Shown in pieces: positions 45,195 through 54,981 of a stretch of 64,000 nt of DNA (the stretch's first letter is position 1; each line of letters opens with the position of its first letter). A program made the position numbers and the translations under genes. Origin of the DNA: Gemmatimonadota bacterium (GTDB lineage: Bacteria > Latescibacterota > UBA2968 > GCA-2709665); NCBI GenBank assembly GCA_028877215.1, contig JAPPFJ010000018.1, forward strand, positions 58,714-122,713, in the 5' to 3' direction. Below the pieces are notes generated by a model. That model was given only the letters and a program-made list of their open reading frames with translations. It was not told where the DNA came from and ran no database searches.

Positions 45195-47435
45195 ATGTTC
45201 AGCACACTTACGGTGAAGCCATACCGTCGATTGATTTCAGCGGCGGCGCTCGCGTTGTTTTCAATGGCCTGTCTGGCGGGTGCCAGCTCAGCAAATCAGA
45301 CCGTGTTGATCGAAGGGTATGTCTTCGACAGCGAAACCGGACTGCCCATCGGTAATGTGAACGTCCAATCCGCAGATCACGCCACGCGTGCGTCTACGGA
45401 CGAAAAAGGCCGGTTCGTGCTCCAACTGTCACCGGGTGACTATCGGCTGTCACTTACGCACGTCGGCTATCGGGAAACGCGCCACGAACTGGACATCTCA
45501 AGCGCCAGGCATCCCATTGTCTATCTGGAACTGGCGCGACTGGACCTCAAGCTCGACCCCATCGACGTTGTAGCTGAACGCGCTGAAACCCGATTTGAAG
45601 AACTGCACGAGGCCACCCGCGTGCTTTCGGGCGACGAACTCAGGAAGAAATACAGCATCACGCTGGCCGAGACCATGAAGAACGAACTCGGTGTTGCCAT
45701 CCGGAGCATGGGGCCGGCGCCGGCCCGACCCGTTATCCGCGGGCTCAGCGGCGACCGCGTGCAGATCAACGTCGACGGCATTGAGTCTCAGGATCTCTCC
45801 GCCACGTCGGCCGACCATGCGGTAACCGTCGAGACTTTCAACGCGGAACGCCTGGAAATCATCCGTGGTCCCCGCACGCTGCTGCACACGGCCACGGCCG
45901 GCGGCGGTGTCATCAACGTCGTCAAGCACAGGATCCCCGAAACCCGGCCGGAGCGCTTCTTCGGAAGCGTCGGCGCCTACGGGGAAACGGCGAACCTGGG
46001 TTATTTCTCGTCCGCCGCCCTTACCGCCCCCGTTGGGCCGCTCGCACTACGTGCCGAGACCACCTACCGTGATACCAGGGATATCCAGACCCCGGTCGGC
46101 CGGCTCGCTAACACGCCCATCAACACGCGTACGTATGCCCTCGGCGGGTCCTACGCGGGGGAACGGGGATACGTCGGCGCTTCATTCGATCAGTTCGAGA
46201 CGCAGTACGGCATTCCTGGCGGATTCGTCGGCGCGCATCCCAACGGCGCGGACCTGGATATCGTACGTCGGGTCTACGATGGGAAGGCGGTCTATCGGTT
46301 CGACGGCGGGATGAAAGACAGAATCGAGGCAGGCTTCACGAGGGCCTACTACTACCACGTCGAGTACGAATCAAGCGGCAGCGTCGGGTCAGAGTTCCTT
46401 TTTCATGACTACAGCGGCGATCTCGAACTCTACCTGAACACCGGAAACAAGGAGCAAAACACCGTCCTCACGGCCGGCTATGAACACCGCAATCTCAAGC
46501 TGGGCGGTTTTGTCTTCACCCCGCACACGCGAAAGCAGGACGTCAACTTCGGGCTGTACCACGAAACAACCTGGCGCAACATCGAGCTACAGGCCGCGGC
46601 CCGATACACCCATGCGACGTTTGACCCACGCCTCCAGGCGGACTCCAACCCGAGCCTGGTCGTAGACCGCGCCTTCCACATATGGTCCGCGGCCTTCAGT
46701 CCGCTCGTGCCCATTTCCGACCAGATGACCGCGGGCTTCAGCCTCAACCGCTCCCAGCGCGCGCCCACGATCGAGGAACTCTACAACGAGGGACCGCACC
46801 TGGCCGCTTACACCTTTGAGAAGGGTAACGTCGAACTCAACGCTGAACGCAGTTTCGGCGCGGAGGCATTCTTCCACTACCTGCAGCCGGGATTCGACCT
46901 GGTCTTCACGGGATTCTGGAACGAATTCGGCAATTACATCGCGCCGCGAAATACGGGAGAAATCAACTGGTCTCAGCTCCTTCCCATCTACGCCGCGGAA
47001 GGAATAGACGCGAGAATGAGGGGCGTGGAATCCCACCTGAAATGGCGTCCGAACGCGCGTCTGGAACTGGAGATGAAACTGAGCCACGTGCGCGGCGAAA
47101 ACCGGGACGACCGCATGCCCCTGCCCGAAATGCCGCCGCTCAAGTTCGTGGGCAGCGCAACCTACAGGCACCCATGGCTAACAGGTGGCGGAACCGTAGA
47201 GTGGGCGGCAGGACAGAAACGCGTGGATACCTACGAGGACCCCACCGACGGTTATTCGGTCTTCGGCGTCTACGTACAGCGGGATTTCCTCACGAATCAG
47301 GCCCGCCACAGCTTTGTCCTTTCCCTTGAGAATCTTCTCGACACGGAATATCGCAACCACCTTTCGCGCGTCCGGTCCGTGATGCCCGAAACCGGCCGTA
47401 GCCTTAAACTGAACTACAAGATGTATTTCTTTTAG
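45195..47435 (+). CDS. TonB-dependent receptor, ZnuD-like, with N-terminal carboxypeptidase-regulatory-like domain
   Basis: 746 aa; IEGYVFDSETGLPIGNVNVQSADHATRASTDEKGRFVLQL and PVIRGLSGDRVQINVDGIESQDLSATSADHAVTVETFNAERLEIIRGPRTLLHTATAGGGVINVV plug. Confidence 0.88.
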   Translation: MFSTLTVKPYRRLISAAALALFSMACLAGASSANQTVLIEGYVFDSETGLPIGNVNVQSADHATRASTDEKGRFVLQLSPGDYRLSLTHVGYRETRHELDISSARHPIVYLELARLDLKLDPIDVVAERAETRFEELHEATRVLSGDELRKKYSITLAETMKNELGVAIRSMGPAPARPVIRGLSGDRVQINVDGIESQDLSATSADHAVTVETFNAERLEIIRGPRTLLHTATAGGGVINVVKHRIPETRPERFFGSVGAYGETANLGYFSSAALTAPVGPLALRAETTYRDTRDIQTPVGRLANTPINTRTYALGGSYAGERGYVGASFDQFETQYGIPGGFVGAHPNGADLDIVRRVYDGKAVYRFDGGMKDRIEAGFTRAYYYHVEYESSGSVGSEFLFHDYSGDLELYLNTGNKEQNTVLTAGYEHRNLKLGGFVFTPHTRKQDVNFGLYHETTWRNIELQAAARYTHATFDPRLQADSNPSLVVDRAFHIWSAAFSPLVPISDQMTAGFSLNRSQRAPTIEELYNEGPHLAAYTFEKGNVELNAERSFGAEAFFHYLQPGFDLVFTGFWNEFGNYIAPRNTGEINWSQLLPIYAAEGIDARMRGVESHLKWRPNARLELEMKLSHVRGENRDDRMPLPEMPPLKFVGSATYRHPWLTGGGTVEWAAGQKRVDTYEDPTDGYSVFGVYVQRDFLTNQARHSFVLSLENLLDTEYRNHLSRVRSVMPETGRSLKLNYKMYFF

Positions 47436-47469
47436 CATCCGCTCACCGTCGGCGGAGTGACAAGTCAAC

Positions 47470-47499
47470 AGCCCCGTGTCAGTCGTTATACACGGGGCT
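47470..47499 (+). terminator. Strong hairpin after TonB receptor, terminator-like
   Basis: AGCCCCGTGT-cagtcgttat-ACACGGGGCT, 35 bp after stop; weak T-tract. Confidence 0.6.
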
Positions 47500-47552
47500 G
47501 GCTTCTCACTGGCCTGAACGTTGAACCATGGAGTACAAACGGCGATATACTA

Positions 47553-47573
47553 GGGCGACCCTTGTGGTCGCCC
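47553..47573. repeat. Perfect hairpin GGGCGACC-CTTGT-GGTCGCCC
   Basis: 8-bp perfect stem, 5-nt loop; related hairpin GGGGCGTCCCTTGTGGGCGCCC near 61591-61612. Confidence 0.7.
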
Positions 47574-47606
47574 AGGTGTAGGGAACACAGCAAACACCCT
47601 TCAACA

Positions 47607-48566
47607 TCAACCTGACTCTTCGCTGTTGAAGAACGGTATCATATTACCCTTTCCCGGAACGCCTCGCCAATCGTCTTCCTCATCGGAACCCGAAAATATG
47701 CTCTGTGCATCGCGCGGCAACTTGCTGACGTGCATCAGGAAGGCTAACGCGCTTTCGGCTTTTTCTATCGGAAATCGGTATCCATAGTGGTTTCCGACGG
47801 TCTGCGCCGTCCGAACGAACAGCCTGTGGATCACCTGCAAAGACTCGGTGATATCGTCATAATCCGATCCGGCGCAGGTCCGTTCGAACTCCCGCCAGTC
47901 CTCAGCTTCAAGGTGCTCCTCCAGGTTTTTCCCTTCGCTTCCCAGCGATCTCTCGAATCCCTTCGTCACGCCGATGTACCAGCCCAGCATCAGGACAAGG
48001 TCTTGCCGCAGGCGGCCTATATGACACTTAAGCACCGGAAGCTGTCGACGCCACAAGGCCTTTGGAACGTGCGATCCGAGGCTGAAGCAGAATGAGTCGC
48101 AGCAGTCAGCATACCACTTCTGCGTGGGTTTCGTGATGAAAAAACTTCGTTCACTCGGACCCGGGAGATCGGGAATCAGCCCGTCCTTGTCCAGCAGGAC
48201 CCGGGTGAGACTGTCGAATGTGCGCGTCTCCGCCAATTCGACATGCAAAAAAGCCATATCGATGCGATTGCCGTCTGAGAATTGGACGTTGTAGGTATAG
48301 CGACCGTCGCGGATGCCGGGCCGGTAGACCTGGTCCTCTACTTTTTCTACGAGGAGCGGGACCCCAAAGTACGGAACGACGTTTTTTTCTTCTCTGAATG
48401 GTACGAGGTTCGTGACGAAAAAGGCAATATCGTAGTCCCGGAAAATGTCCTTCTCGGCGTTCGGGTTGACACGAGATCCATTCATTAGAACCGCCCGAAT
48501 CCGGTCATCGGCTCGGGCAAAGCCGAGGATCAGCGCCAGCATTTCGTCTTCGGTTCGCGTCGTCAC
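47607..48566 (-). CDS. Aminoglycoside 6-adenylyltransferase-like (AadE-type) protein
   Basis: 319 aa; AVLMNGSRVNPNAEKDIFRDYDIAFFV, FSDGNRIDMAFLH. Confidence 0.85.
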   Translation of the reverse strand: MTTRTEDEMLALILGFARADDRIRAVLMNGSRVNPNAEKDIFRDYDIAFFVTNLVPFREEKNVVPYFGVPLLVEKVEDQVYRPGIRDGRYTYNVQFSDGNRIDMAFLHVELAETRTFDSLTRVLLDKDGLIPDLPGPSERSFFITKPTQKWYADCCDSFCFSLGSHVPKALWRRQLPVLKCHIGRLRQDLVLMLGWYIGVTKGFERSLGSEGKNLEEHLEAEDWREFERTCAGSDYDDITESLQVIHRLFVRTAQTVGNHYGYRFPIEKAESALAFLMHVSKLPRDAQSIFSGSDEEDDWRGVPGKGNMIPFFNSEESG

Positions 48567-48604
48567 GTGATCCTCATTGCAATTGAGATTTCATTAAAAT
48601 GCGT

Positions 48605-49828
48605 TCACACTTCTACGGCATCGGCAATGAACTCCTGATATGCTTCGCGATAGTGAGGCTCCCAATCCGCCCGTTCAGGTTGCCATTGCCGGGCGGCCAT
48701 CCAGCCCAGGACGATCTTCGTTGCGGTATCGAGGTCGGGACCCTCAAGGCTCGCGAGTCCCGCTTCGCGGCGTTTCGCGGCCATTCTGGGAACGAGGTCC
48801 CTGTGGCCGGGTCGATTCCTGTCTCCGGAATTCAAGACCTGGAGATACGCGGGATCCAGAATCCACGGGCGGCGATTCGGGTGTATATCGATCAGAACGG
48901 CACGTTCCCCTTCCGGCGGCGGATCTCTCATCAATCCGTTGCACAGGTGAAAGTCTTCGAAACAGGTTTCGGATCCACACTTCGCGAGGATAAACTCCCA
49001 ATGGTCATCGAATCTCGACAGAAGCCCGTCGACGGGTCCCGGACAACGCTGCCGGATCCCGCCCTCCAACCAGCCGGAGACTTCGGTCCGCGACGTGACG
49101 TCGAGCGTGGGGTCGGCAATCAGGCACGTGTTTTGATAGAAGCGAATCCCCGCGTCGAGCATCAACTCGAACTCCCTGCCGTTCCAGGAATTCCCCAGCG
49201 GCCCATACGGGATGGCTTCCGATGCCAGCCAATGCACGTCGATCTCCCCCAGCCGGGATCCCGCGGCATAGACCTTCGGGACCAGGTCGGACGCACGGCG
49301 ATTCAGTTCCGTACACCAGAAGTTTTCTCGCGCGCTGGTCCCGACCTTTATGATGACGACCAGGCCTGTTTCTCGATGCAACCCCCGGAGATGCACCGCT
49401 CTCAAGCCGTATTCCTGGACGAACAGCTCGACGTCGCTCGCGATTGAAGTAATTTCTACCGTCTGATTCACGGCGTCAAGAATCACCCGCAAGACCGCGT
49501 CCGATCGCAAAACCCTTCCGAAATCGCCGAAGATTCCCAAAGAGGCACTCCTGTCTCGCTCTACCGGCATTTCCGCTTTAATCCTTGAACCCGGGCATCC
49601 GGGAAGTGGATTGAGGATGATTGTGAAAAGATCAGCACTGCACCGCGTTTCAGTCCTCGAAAACCTCCGCCGACAGTTCAAAGCCGGGGGTATGGACAAG
49701 CAGCAGGACCGCCTTGAACCGAGTGTCATTCCTGTAACCGAATGGCACACCCTTCGGCACCAGACAGAAGTCTCCTCCTTCGAGGAGATTATCGTCGGAG
49801 CCCAGTGTAAAGCGAATCTTTCCTTCAA
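48605..49828 (-). CDS. Phosphotransferase (protein-kinase-fold)-like hypothetical protein
   Basis: ETGLVVIIKVGTSARENFW, LASEAIPYGPLG, CFEDFHLCNGLMRD...VLIDIHPNRRPWILDPAY; start uncertain. Confidence 0.5.
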   Translation of the reverse strand: MKERFALHWAPTIISSKEETSVWCRRVCHSVTGMTLGSRRSCCLSIPPALNCRRRFSRTETRCSADLFTIILNPLPGCPGSRIKAEMPVERDRSASLGIFGDFGRVLRSDAVLRVILDAVNQTVEITSIASDVELFVQEYGLRAVHLRGLHRETGLVVIIKVGTSARENFWCTELNRRASDLVPKVYAAGSRLGEIDVHWLASEAIPYGPLGNSWNGREFELMLDAGIRFYQNTCLIADPTLDVTSRTEVSGWLEGGIRQRCPGPVDGLLSRFDDHWEFILAKCGSETCFEDFHLCNGLMRDPPPEGERAVLIDIHPNRRPWILDPAYLQVLNSGDRNRPGHRDLVPRMAAKRREAGLASLEGPDLDTATKIVLGWMAARQWQPERADWEPHYREAYQEFIADAVEV

Positions 49829-49997
49829 TCACAAAGTAATACTTATCGGAACGCTCTGACCGTGCTCTGCGGTGCCGCACTCCGGGTGGGATCTCGACCA
49901 ATGCCAGTGAAGAACTGTGATTGTGGCCGGGGGTATAGTCTTGAATCTCAAGGCCCTCGAATGCGATTTTTCTGGCTTCCCTGGACTTGACGATCAT
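49650..49997 (-). CDS. Cupin-domain protein
   Basis: VEIPPGVRHRRARSERSDKYYFVIEGKIRFTLGSDDNLLEGGDFCLVPKGVPFGYRN. Confidence 0.85.
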   Translation of the reverse strand: MIVKSREARKIAFEGLEIQDYTPGHNHSSSLALVEIPPGVRHRRARSERSDKYYFVIEGKIRFTLGSDDNLLEGGDFCLVPKGVPFGYRNDTRFKAVLLLVHTPGFELSAEVFED

Positions 49998-50079
49998 CGT
50001 AATCCCCCACACGGAACATTCCTGGTATTGGGTGTATCGAATTGGGCTCAACGCGGCTACCTGCTCGGCCGACCGGACA

Positions 50080-51162
50080 TCAGAAGTGGTCCGGCGCCCA
50101 GAAGATCACCTCGCGGCGGGGGAACCACGCTTCGAGGTGGCGAATTTCCCCGGCTTCGAGCGAGACCCCGCGGGCGCGAAGGATCGGTTCCAGGTCGCGG
50201 CCCGAGGACTCCCCAAACAGGAGCCGGCACACCAGGTCGACCGGCAGCCTGCGCGCCAGCTCCGCCGCATCGGGAACGGTCATGGCGATCAGCGACTCGA
50301 GGTCGCAAGGCAGGACCATCATCGAGTTGTCGCCTCCGAGTCTCAAATCGGCGTCAGTGGCGGCGACCAGAGCGTCGACGAAGGGGTGGCCGTGGGGAAT
50401 CACGCCGTGGACCCGGGTCACCCCGGCTTCGTCAATCACGCACTGAACGAGGGCATCAAGGGCGGTCGGATTGTCGTAAGCGACCTCATACACCTTCGCT
50501 TCGTCGCCGTTCCGCGCCCAGTTCATGTAACCACAGAGTCCCGACGGGCTGCGGACGACGGTGGCGGGCAACACGCCCCGAACGCGGGAGGGAGCATAGT
50601 CCCAGTACGGGCGCGGACGCAGCATCGTGCCGCTCCGGCCGGCGTTGTGACGCTGATAGAGCGCGACCGTCTCCTCCAGGTCGCGGCTCTCGTCGAACGC
50701 CAGGACTTCGAGCGCGCGCCGCTCCCGGTTCGGAGAAAGTCGCAACTCCGCGTGAAAGCCCATCAGCGGTACGCAGCACCAGCCGAGACGCAGGTAGAAG
50801 CGCGCAGGAATCGCGCTGAAGAGCAGACCCAGGTCGTATCCATCGTCCCGCATGTGTTCCGCCGCATGCTCCATCAGGCGCGTGGCGATGCCGCGTTCAC
50901 GGTATTCCGGATGCGTGGTGACGCCGCCGATGCCGCCCATGCGTACGGGTGTAGCGCCGAGGTGGACCCGGCGGTCCCAGATGCGCAGCGTGGATACGAT
51001 CCGATTGTCGACAACGACAACCGGCGTGTGCGACGGGCGCCACGTCGGGTCGCCTTCGATGTAACCCCGGTACCGCTCGCGACCGTCGGGGTTGTGCACG
51101 GCGCAGAGCAGGTCCAGCAGTTCCTCGAGTTCCGACTCGTGGATGGGGCGAATCTCTTCCAT
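50080..51162 (-). CDS. GNAT-family N-acetyltransferase (Eis-like, with C-terminal extension)
   Basis: MEEIRPIHESELEELLDLLCAVHNPDG...GGIGGVTTHPEYRERGIATRLMEHAAEHM...IPARFYLRLGW; track start 51480 overlaps the MBL gene. Confidence 0.85.
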   Translation of the reverse strand: MEEIRPIHESELEELLDLLCAVHNPDGRERYRGYIEGDPTWRPSHTPVVVVDNRIVSTLRIWDRRVHLGATPVRMGGIGGVTTHPEYRERGIATRLMEHAAEHMRDDGYDLGLLFSAIPARFYLRLGWCCVPLMGFHAELRLSPNRERRALEVLAFDESRDLEETVALYQRHNAGRSGTMLRPRPYWDYAPSRVRGVLPATVVRSPSGLCGYMNWARNGDEAKVYEVAYDNPTALDALVQCVIDEAGVTRVHGVIPHGHPFVDALVAATDADLRLGGDNSMMVLPCDLESLIAMTVPDAAELARRLPVDLVCRLLFGESSGRDLEPILRARGVSLEAGEIRHLEAWFPRREVIFWAPDHF

Positions 51163-51211
51163 GCTATCCGTTTCAGCCTTACGAGCGCGGCTTACGCACG
51201 GCGATCTGTTG

Positions 51212-52078
51212 TCAGCCGTCGATTGCCAGCGACAATCCGTCGTATGCGATTCTGTACCCGTTCGCCGCGGCAAACGCGTCGAGCTCGTCGTGCTCCAGGT
51301 ATCCTTCGTGCGAAATGTGAGTCGCGTAGACCCGTGCGTTGTCCTTGAGGAGACAGCTGCGCCGGAAGCGGTCCACGTGACCGATGACGTCGACGGACGC
51401 AAGATGGTCGGGCGGGCTGACGTCGATTCCGACGCCGTACGTGTGATCGAGGATGAGCAGATCGAACCGGGTGCCGGCACGCAGTAGATGCTCCCATACG
51501 TGCTCCGGAAGCACCGATGTATCCGTCCCGTAGAATACGGCCAGCCGGCCCTGCTCGATTGCGTAGAGCAGGGCGCCCTCTACTGTACCGTGGTTCGCGG
51601 GATATCCTGTGACCCGATAATCGCCGACGTCACGACCCTTGAATGGCTCGAGGGGCAGCAGGTCGATCCCAAGCGCACGCCGGGCCTGCCGATCGAAGAT
51701 GCTGCCGTATCGGCACCTCCCGGCCAGGTCGACGTCGATGGCTCTCAGTGTTTCGATTGAACCCGCCAGAATCATCTCTTTCGCGAGGACAGTCCCATAG
51801 GATTCGTGCCTCGACATGATGAGCTCGGGGTCGTAATGGTCCTCGTGGGTGTGGGTCATGAGGCAGACGCCGATTCCCGTGAGGGCTACGCCGTGGACGA
51901 ATGACGCGCTGACGACGTCCGGACCGATATCCACTATCAGGTCGTCGTTGACGACGATGGACGACCGCCTTCTGAGGTTTTTTCCGCCCGCCCGCCTCGC
52001 GCCGGTACAGGCCTCACACACACAGAACGGGCTGGGCACAGAAGGCGCGGCCGCTGTTCCTAGAAACGTGACTTGCAT
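51212..52078 (-). CDS. MBL-fold metallo-hydrolase (PhnP-like)
   Basis: 288 aa; TFLGTAAAPSVPSPFCVCEACTGARR, LMTHTHEDHYDPELI, LILDHTYG. Confidence 0.9.
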   Translation of the reverse strand: MQVTFLGTAAAPSVPSPFCVCEACTGARRAGGKNLRRRSSIVVNDDLIVDIGPDVVSASFVHGVALTGIGVCLMTHTHEDHYDPELIMSRHESYGTVLAKEMILAGSIETLRAIDVDLAGRCRYGSIFDRQARRALGIDLLPLEPFKGRDVGDYRVTGYPANHGTVEGALLYAIEQGRLAVFYGTDTSVLPEHVWEHLLRAGTRFDLLILDHTYGVGIDVSPPDHLASVDVIGHVDRFRRSCLLKDNARVYATHISHEGYLEHDELDAFAAANGYRIAYDGLSLAIDG

Positions 52079-52305
52079 ATCCCTACCAGTCCTGTTCGCG
52101 GCGAACGCAGCGACCTCAATTCAGCCTGAACCTGGAGCCGTTCCCTGAGCTTGTGGTCCCTGAGCCTGTCGAAGGGACGAAGGGCCGGCGAAGGACGACA
52201 AAATCCGCCAAATGAACCGTCCGCGTTGCCGGCTGGACACGCGATCAGGGATTCAGATCCATACCTGTGTGACCGAACTGCGGGGAATCAGGTGACTGTC
52301 TTAAT

Positions 52306-53208
52306 TCACTTCAGATTCTCCGTCCGCAATTCCCGCGACCACTCGAAGTAATCGTACAGCCGCACCAGTTCGAACTCTTCGACGACGTCGGCTGCGGTGC
52401 GCTCCGCGGTTTCGCTGTATATCACCGATGTGCCCACCTCCCCGGTGATGACGATGCGCACGGCTTCGCCGTACTTTCGCTTGATATCGTCGAATCTGGC
52501 CCGATTCTTGTCGAGATGCACCACTTCAAAGTCCAGATTGATGCGGGCGGATGCCCAGCTTCTGTAGTTATTGCTCGTGTCCAGGGTGGTCCCCTGGGGA
52601 TCGATGATGGTGCAGGGCGTGCCCCTGTAGACCGAGCCGACGAAGTAGGCCTGCACGTCCAGCGCCCAGAAGTTTTGCACCAGGCCGCCGTGGTACATGG
52701 AACTGAAGAGCAGCAGTTTCGGCCTGAGCTTCTTGTACTGCGCCCGCAATTCGCCAAAGTTCAGGTCGAAACAGATCACCCCGCCCACGGGACCGAATTC
52801 CGTGCGGATCAGCGTCGCTCCGGGACCCGGGCGCGTGCCGTGGTCGAATTCGGGGTAGACCGGAATGTACTTGCGATAGATTCCGGCCAGTTCCCCCCGC
52901 CGGTCGAGCAGGCCGAGGACATTGAAGACCGCCTCGCTCTTGGGTTCCTTCTGATGCACCGGCACGGTGATATAGCAGTTGTATTCCCGTGCCAGGCCTG
53001 CCAGCAACTGTGTCGTCGGCCCTTCCGGCACCTCTTCATCACATGTGCGGCAGATGGTCTCCGGCAGGACGATCAGATCGGGCGTAGTGGCGCGCGCGAC
53101 CTGCCCCACCAGGTCCTTCAGATCCTTATGGGTCTGCGCCATCACCTTCTCGTCATCACCGCTGATCGGCGCGTAGGAAATGCTGGAAACGACGATATAG
53201 TTGCTCAT
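52306..53208 (-). CDS. Carbon-nitrogen hydrolase (nitrilase superfamily)
   Basis: 300 aa; LIVLPETICR (Glu), YRKYIPVYPE (Lys), GGVICFDLNFGELR (Cys). Confidence 0.88.
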   Translation of the reverse strand: MSNYIVVSSISYAPISGDDEKVMAQTHKDLKDLVGQVARATTPDLIVLPETICRTCDEEVPEGPTTQLLAGLAREYNCYITVPVHQKEPKSEAVFNVLGLLDRRGELAGIYRKYIPVYPEFDHGTRPGPGATLIRTEFGPVGGVICFDLNFGELRAQYKKLRPKLLLFSSMYHGGLVQNFWALDVQAYFVGSVYRGTPCTIIDPQGTTLDTSNNYRSWASARINLDFEVVHLDKNRARFDDIKRKYGEAVRIVITGEVGTSVIYSETAERTAADVVEEFELVRLYDYFEWSRELRTENLK

Positions 53209-53298
53209 GGATATATTCCTTTCGTGAGACGATATGTGTGCCTTGAATTCCGTGATCGATCGTCCTGGATCGTCATTGAATCCATTCCGGGAGCAGCC

Positions 53299-53667
53299 TC
53301 AGGAACGTTTCTCCGGACCGTTATGCGCACCGACCCAGACCCGATTTCCATCGGGATCACGCACCCTGAATTCCGTCATGTCGTAGAAGGTTACTCCGAT
53401 GGGATCGGGGTCGAATCCGGCGGCAATCAAGCGGTCGCGTACCGACTCGATCTCGGACGTATAGTAGTAAACGACAGTCGCGGCGTTTGATTCCGTTCGA
53501 ATCGATCTGTCAATCATCACCTGGCAACCATGTTCACCTTCGAGTATGGCATGGCCCCAATCGTCCCTGCGGCGGACGACCTTCAGACCCAGCCCTTGCG
53601 AGTAGAAGGCAATCGCCTGATCCAGATCGGTTATTGGAATCATCGAAGTAATGCGATGTATGCTCAC
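53299..53667 (-). CDS. VOC-family (glyoxalase-like) protein
   Basis: 122 aa; ITDLDQAIAFYSQGLGLKVVRRRDDWGHAILEGEHG, FRVRDPDGNRVWVGA. Confidence 0.9.
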   Translation of the reverse strand: MSIHRITSMIPITDLDQAIAFYSQGLGLKVVRRRDDWGHAILEGEHGCQVMIDRSIRTESNAATVVYYYTSEIESVRDRLIAAGFDPDPIGVTFYDMTEFRVRDPDGNRVWVGAHNGPEKRS

Positions 53668-53686
53668 AGATTTGCCTCTCTGCTGA

Positions 53687-54208
53687 TTACTTCAAGGTGG
53701 TCAGGCCATGCCGTAAGCGGATCTGCCGCCCGTCATCCCGGACGCCACCATCGCGGCGCCACCCAAAGGCCTCGTAGAAGGCAATTCCGCGCTCGTATCC
53801 TTCCACGGTCCACACGATCGCCTCGTTGTACCCGTCCGCAGCCAGATGACGCATTGCGACGGACATTAATGCCGTGCCGATTCCTGTTCGCCAGTGAGAC
53901 GGATCGACAGCGATCGTATCGAGTTCACCGAGGCGTACATTCGCCGGGTTCCGGCTGGGTCCGATGCCGGCGACACCTGCAGTTGTACCCGAATATTCAG
54001 CGACCCACCATCGATTTGGGACGGGTTGATCCAGATCATGCCGCCACCTGTCCGTAAGGGCTGGCGTTACGGTTCTGTCGGCGCGCGACAACAACGCGCC
54101 AAATCCGGCGTTCCAGGAATCGATGTAAATGCGCGCGACAGTCTCGGCGTCAGCAGAGGTGGCCGATCGGATCGTCGGTGGTATTATTCCTTTCGCGTGT
54201 TGTTTCAT
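53687..54208 (-). CDS. GNAT-family N-acetyltransferase
   Basis: MKQHAKGIIPPTIRSATSADAETVARIYIDSWNAGF...LDTIAVDPSHWRTGIGTALMSVAMRHL; track start is 54370. Confidence 0.9.
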   Translation of the reverse strand: MKQHAKGIIPPTIRSATSADAETVARIYIDSWNAGFGALLSRADRTVTPALTDRWRHDLDQPVPNRWWVAEYSGTTAGVAGIGPSRNPANVRLGELDTIAVDPSHWRTGIGTALMSVAMRHLAADGYNEAIVWTVEGYERGIAFYEAFGWRRDGGVRDDGRQIRLRHGLTTLK

Positions 54209-54279
54209 CTGACGGCTTCCATGACGAACCCGTTGTGGAGCGAAACGTGCGCAGTTTTCAGATACGTAGCAATCGCCCG

Positions 54280-54801
54280 TCACGTCTGATAGGAATAGAC
54301 GACGCCGGCATCGGTAAGGATCCCGGACAAGGCGCGCACTGAGTCCACAGGGATGAGCTGGATGCTCCATCGGTGCAAGATCTCATGCATCGTATAGGAT
54401 TCGGAACCGATGGCTTCGACCGGTTCTCTGGATATGTATTCGTTGCTGGGCGTCTTCCTGAAATGGCGGTAATCAAAAATGTAGACGTTGGCCACAAACT
54501 CCGCAATCTGGGTCTCATCCCCCTTATTCACGAAAATGTAACACCTCCTGGCCGCATCTGTCTCGAATCCCAGGATCGAAAGCTTTCGCCTGGATTCTTC
54601 GGAGTTCCTGACTCTTATTCTATGAATTTTCGGAAACAGGTGTATTGAAATCTCGTCGTAGTCGCCGGCATACAGCAGGCAGTCCGGAATATAGCCTGGC
54701 CTGGATCGTCTGCTGCTGCTCCGAAAATCCTCAGTCCGGTAGAATCTCGTTGGCTCGAACACCATACTCTCGCGCGGAGCAGATACCTTGTATAGATGCA
54801 T
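54280..54801 (-). CDS. Hypothetical protein
   Basis: 173 aa ORF, collinear with neighbours; family not recognised. Confidence 0.5.
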   Translation of the reverse strand: MHLYKVSAPRESMVFEPTRFYRTEDFRSSSRRSRPGYIPDCLLYAGDYDEISIHLFPKIHRIRVRNSEESRRKLSILGFETDAARRCYIFVNKGDETQIAEFVANVYIFDYRHFRKTPSNEYISREPVEAIGSESYTMHEILHRWSIQLIPVDSVRALSGILTDAGVVYSYQT

Positions 54802-54981
54802 TGTGTTGACACCTGCCTTACAGCGGAATCACGCTTCAGACGATCTGTTTCGCCGGCAGATACACACCGATTTATTCCATTCTTTCATAGATCTTGCGAC
54901 CATTGATTTAAGTGTGTACTCCTGGAATTGAGTAATAATGTAGCTCTGCAGGCGAGACGCGCTTTCGAAACCCGTGGATCC

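Noticed and set aside
49987-51348. 453-aa plus-strand ORF
   Set aside because: Antisense to the GNAT gene, with shadow-ORF composition and no motif.
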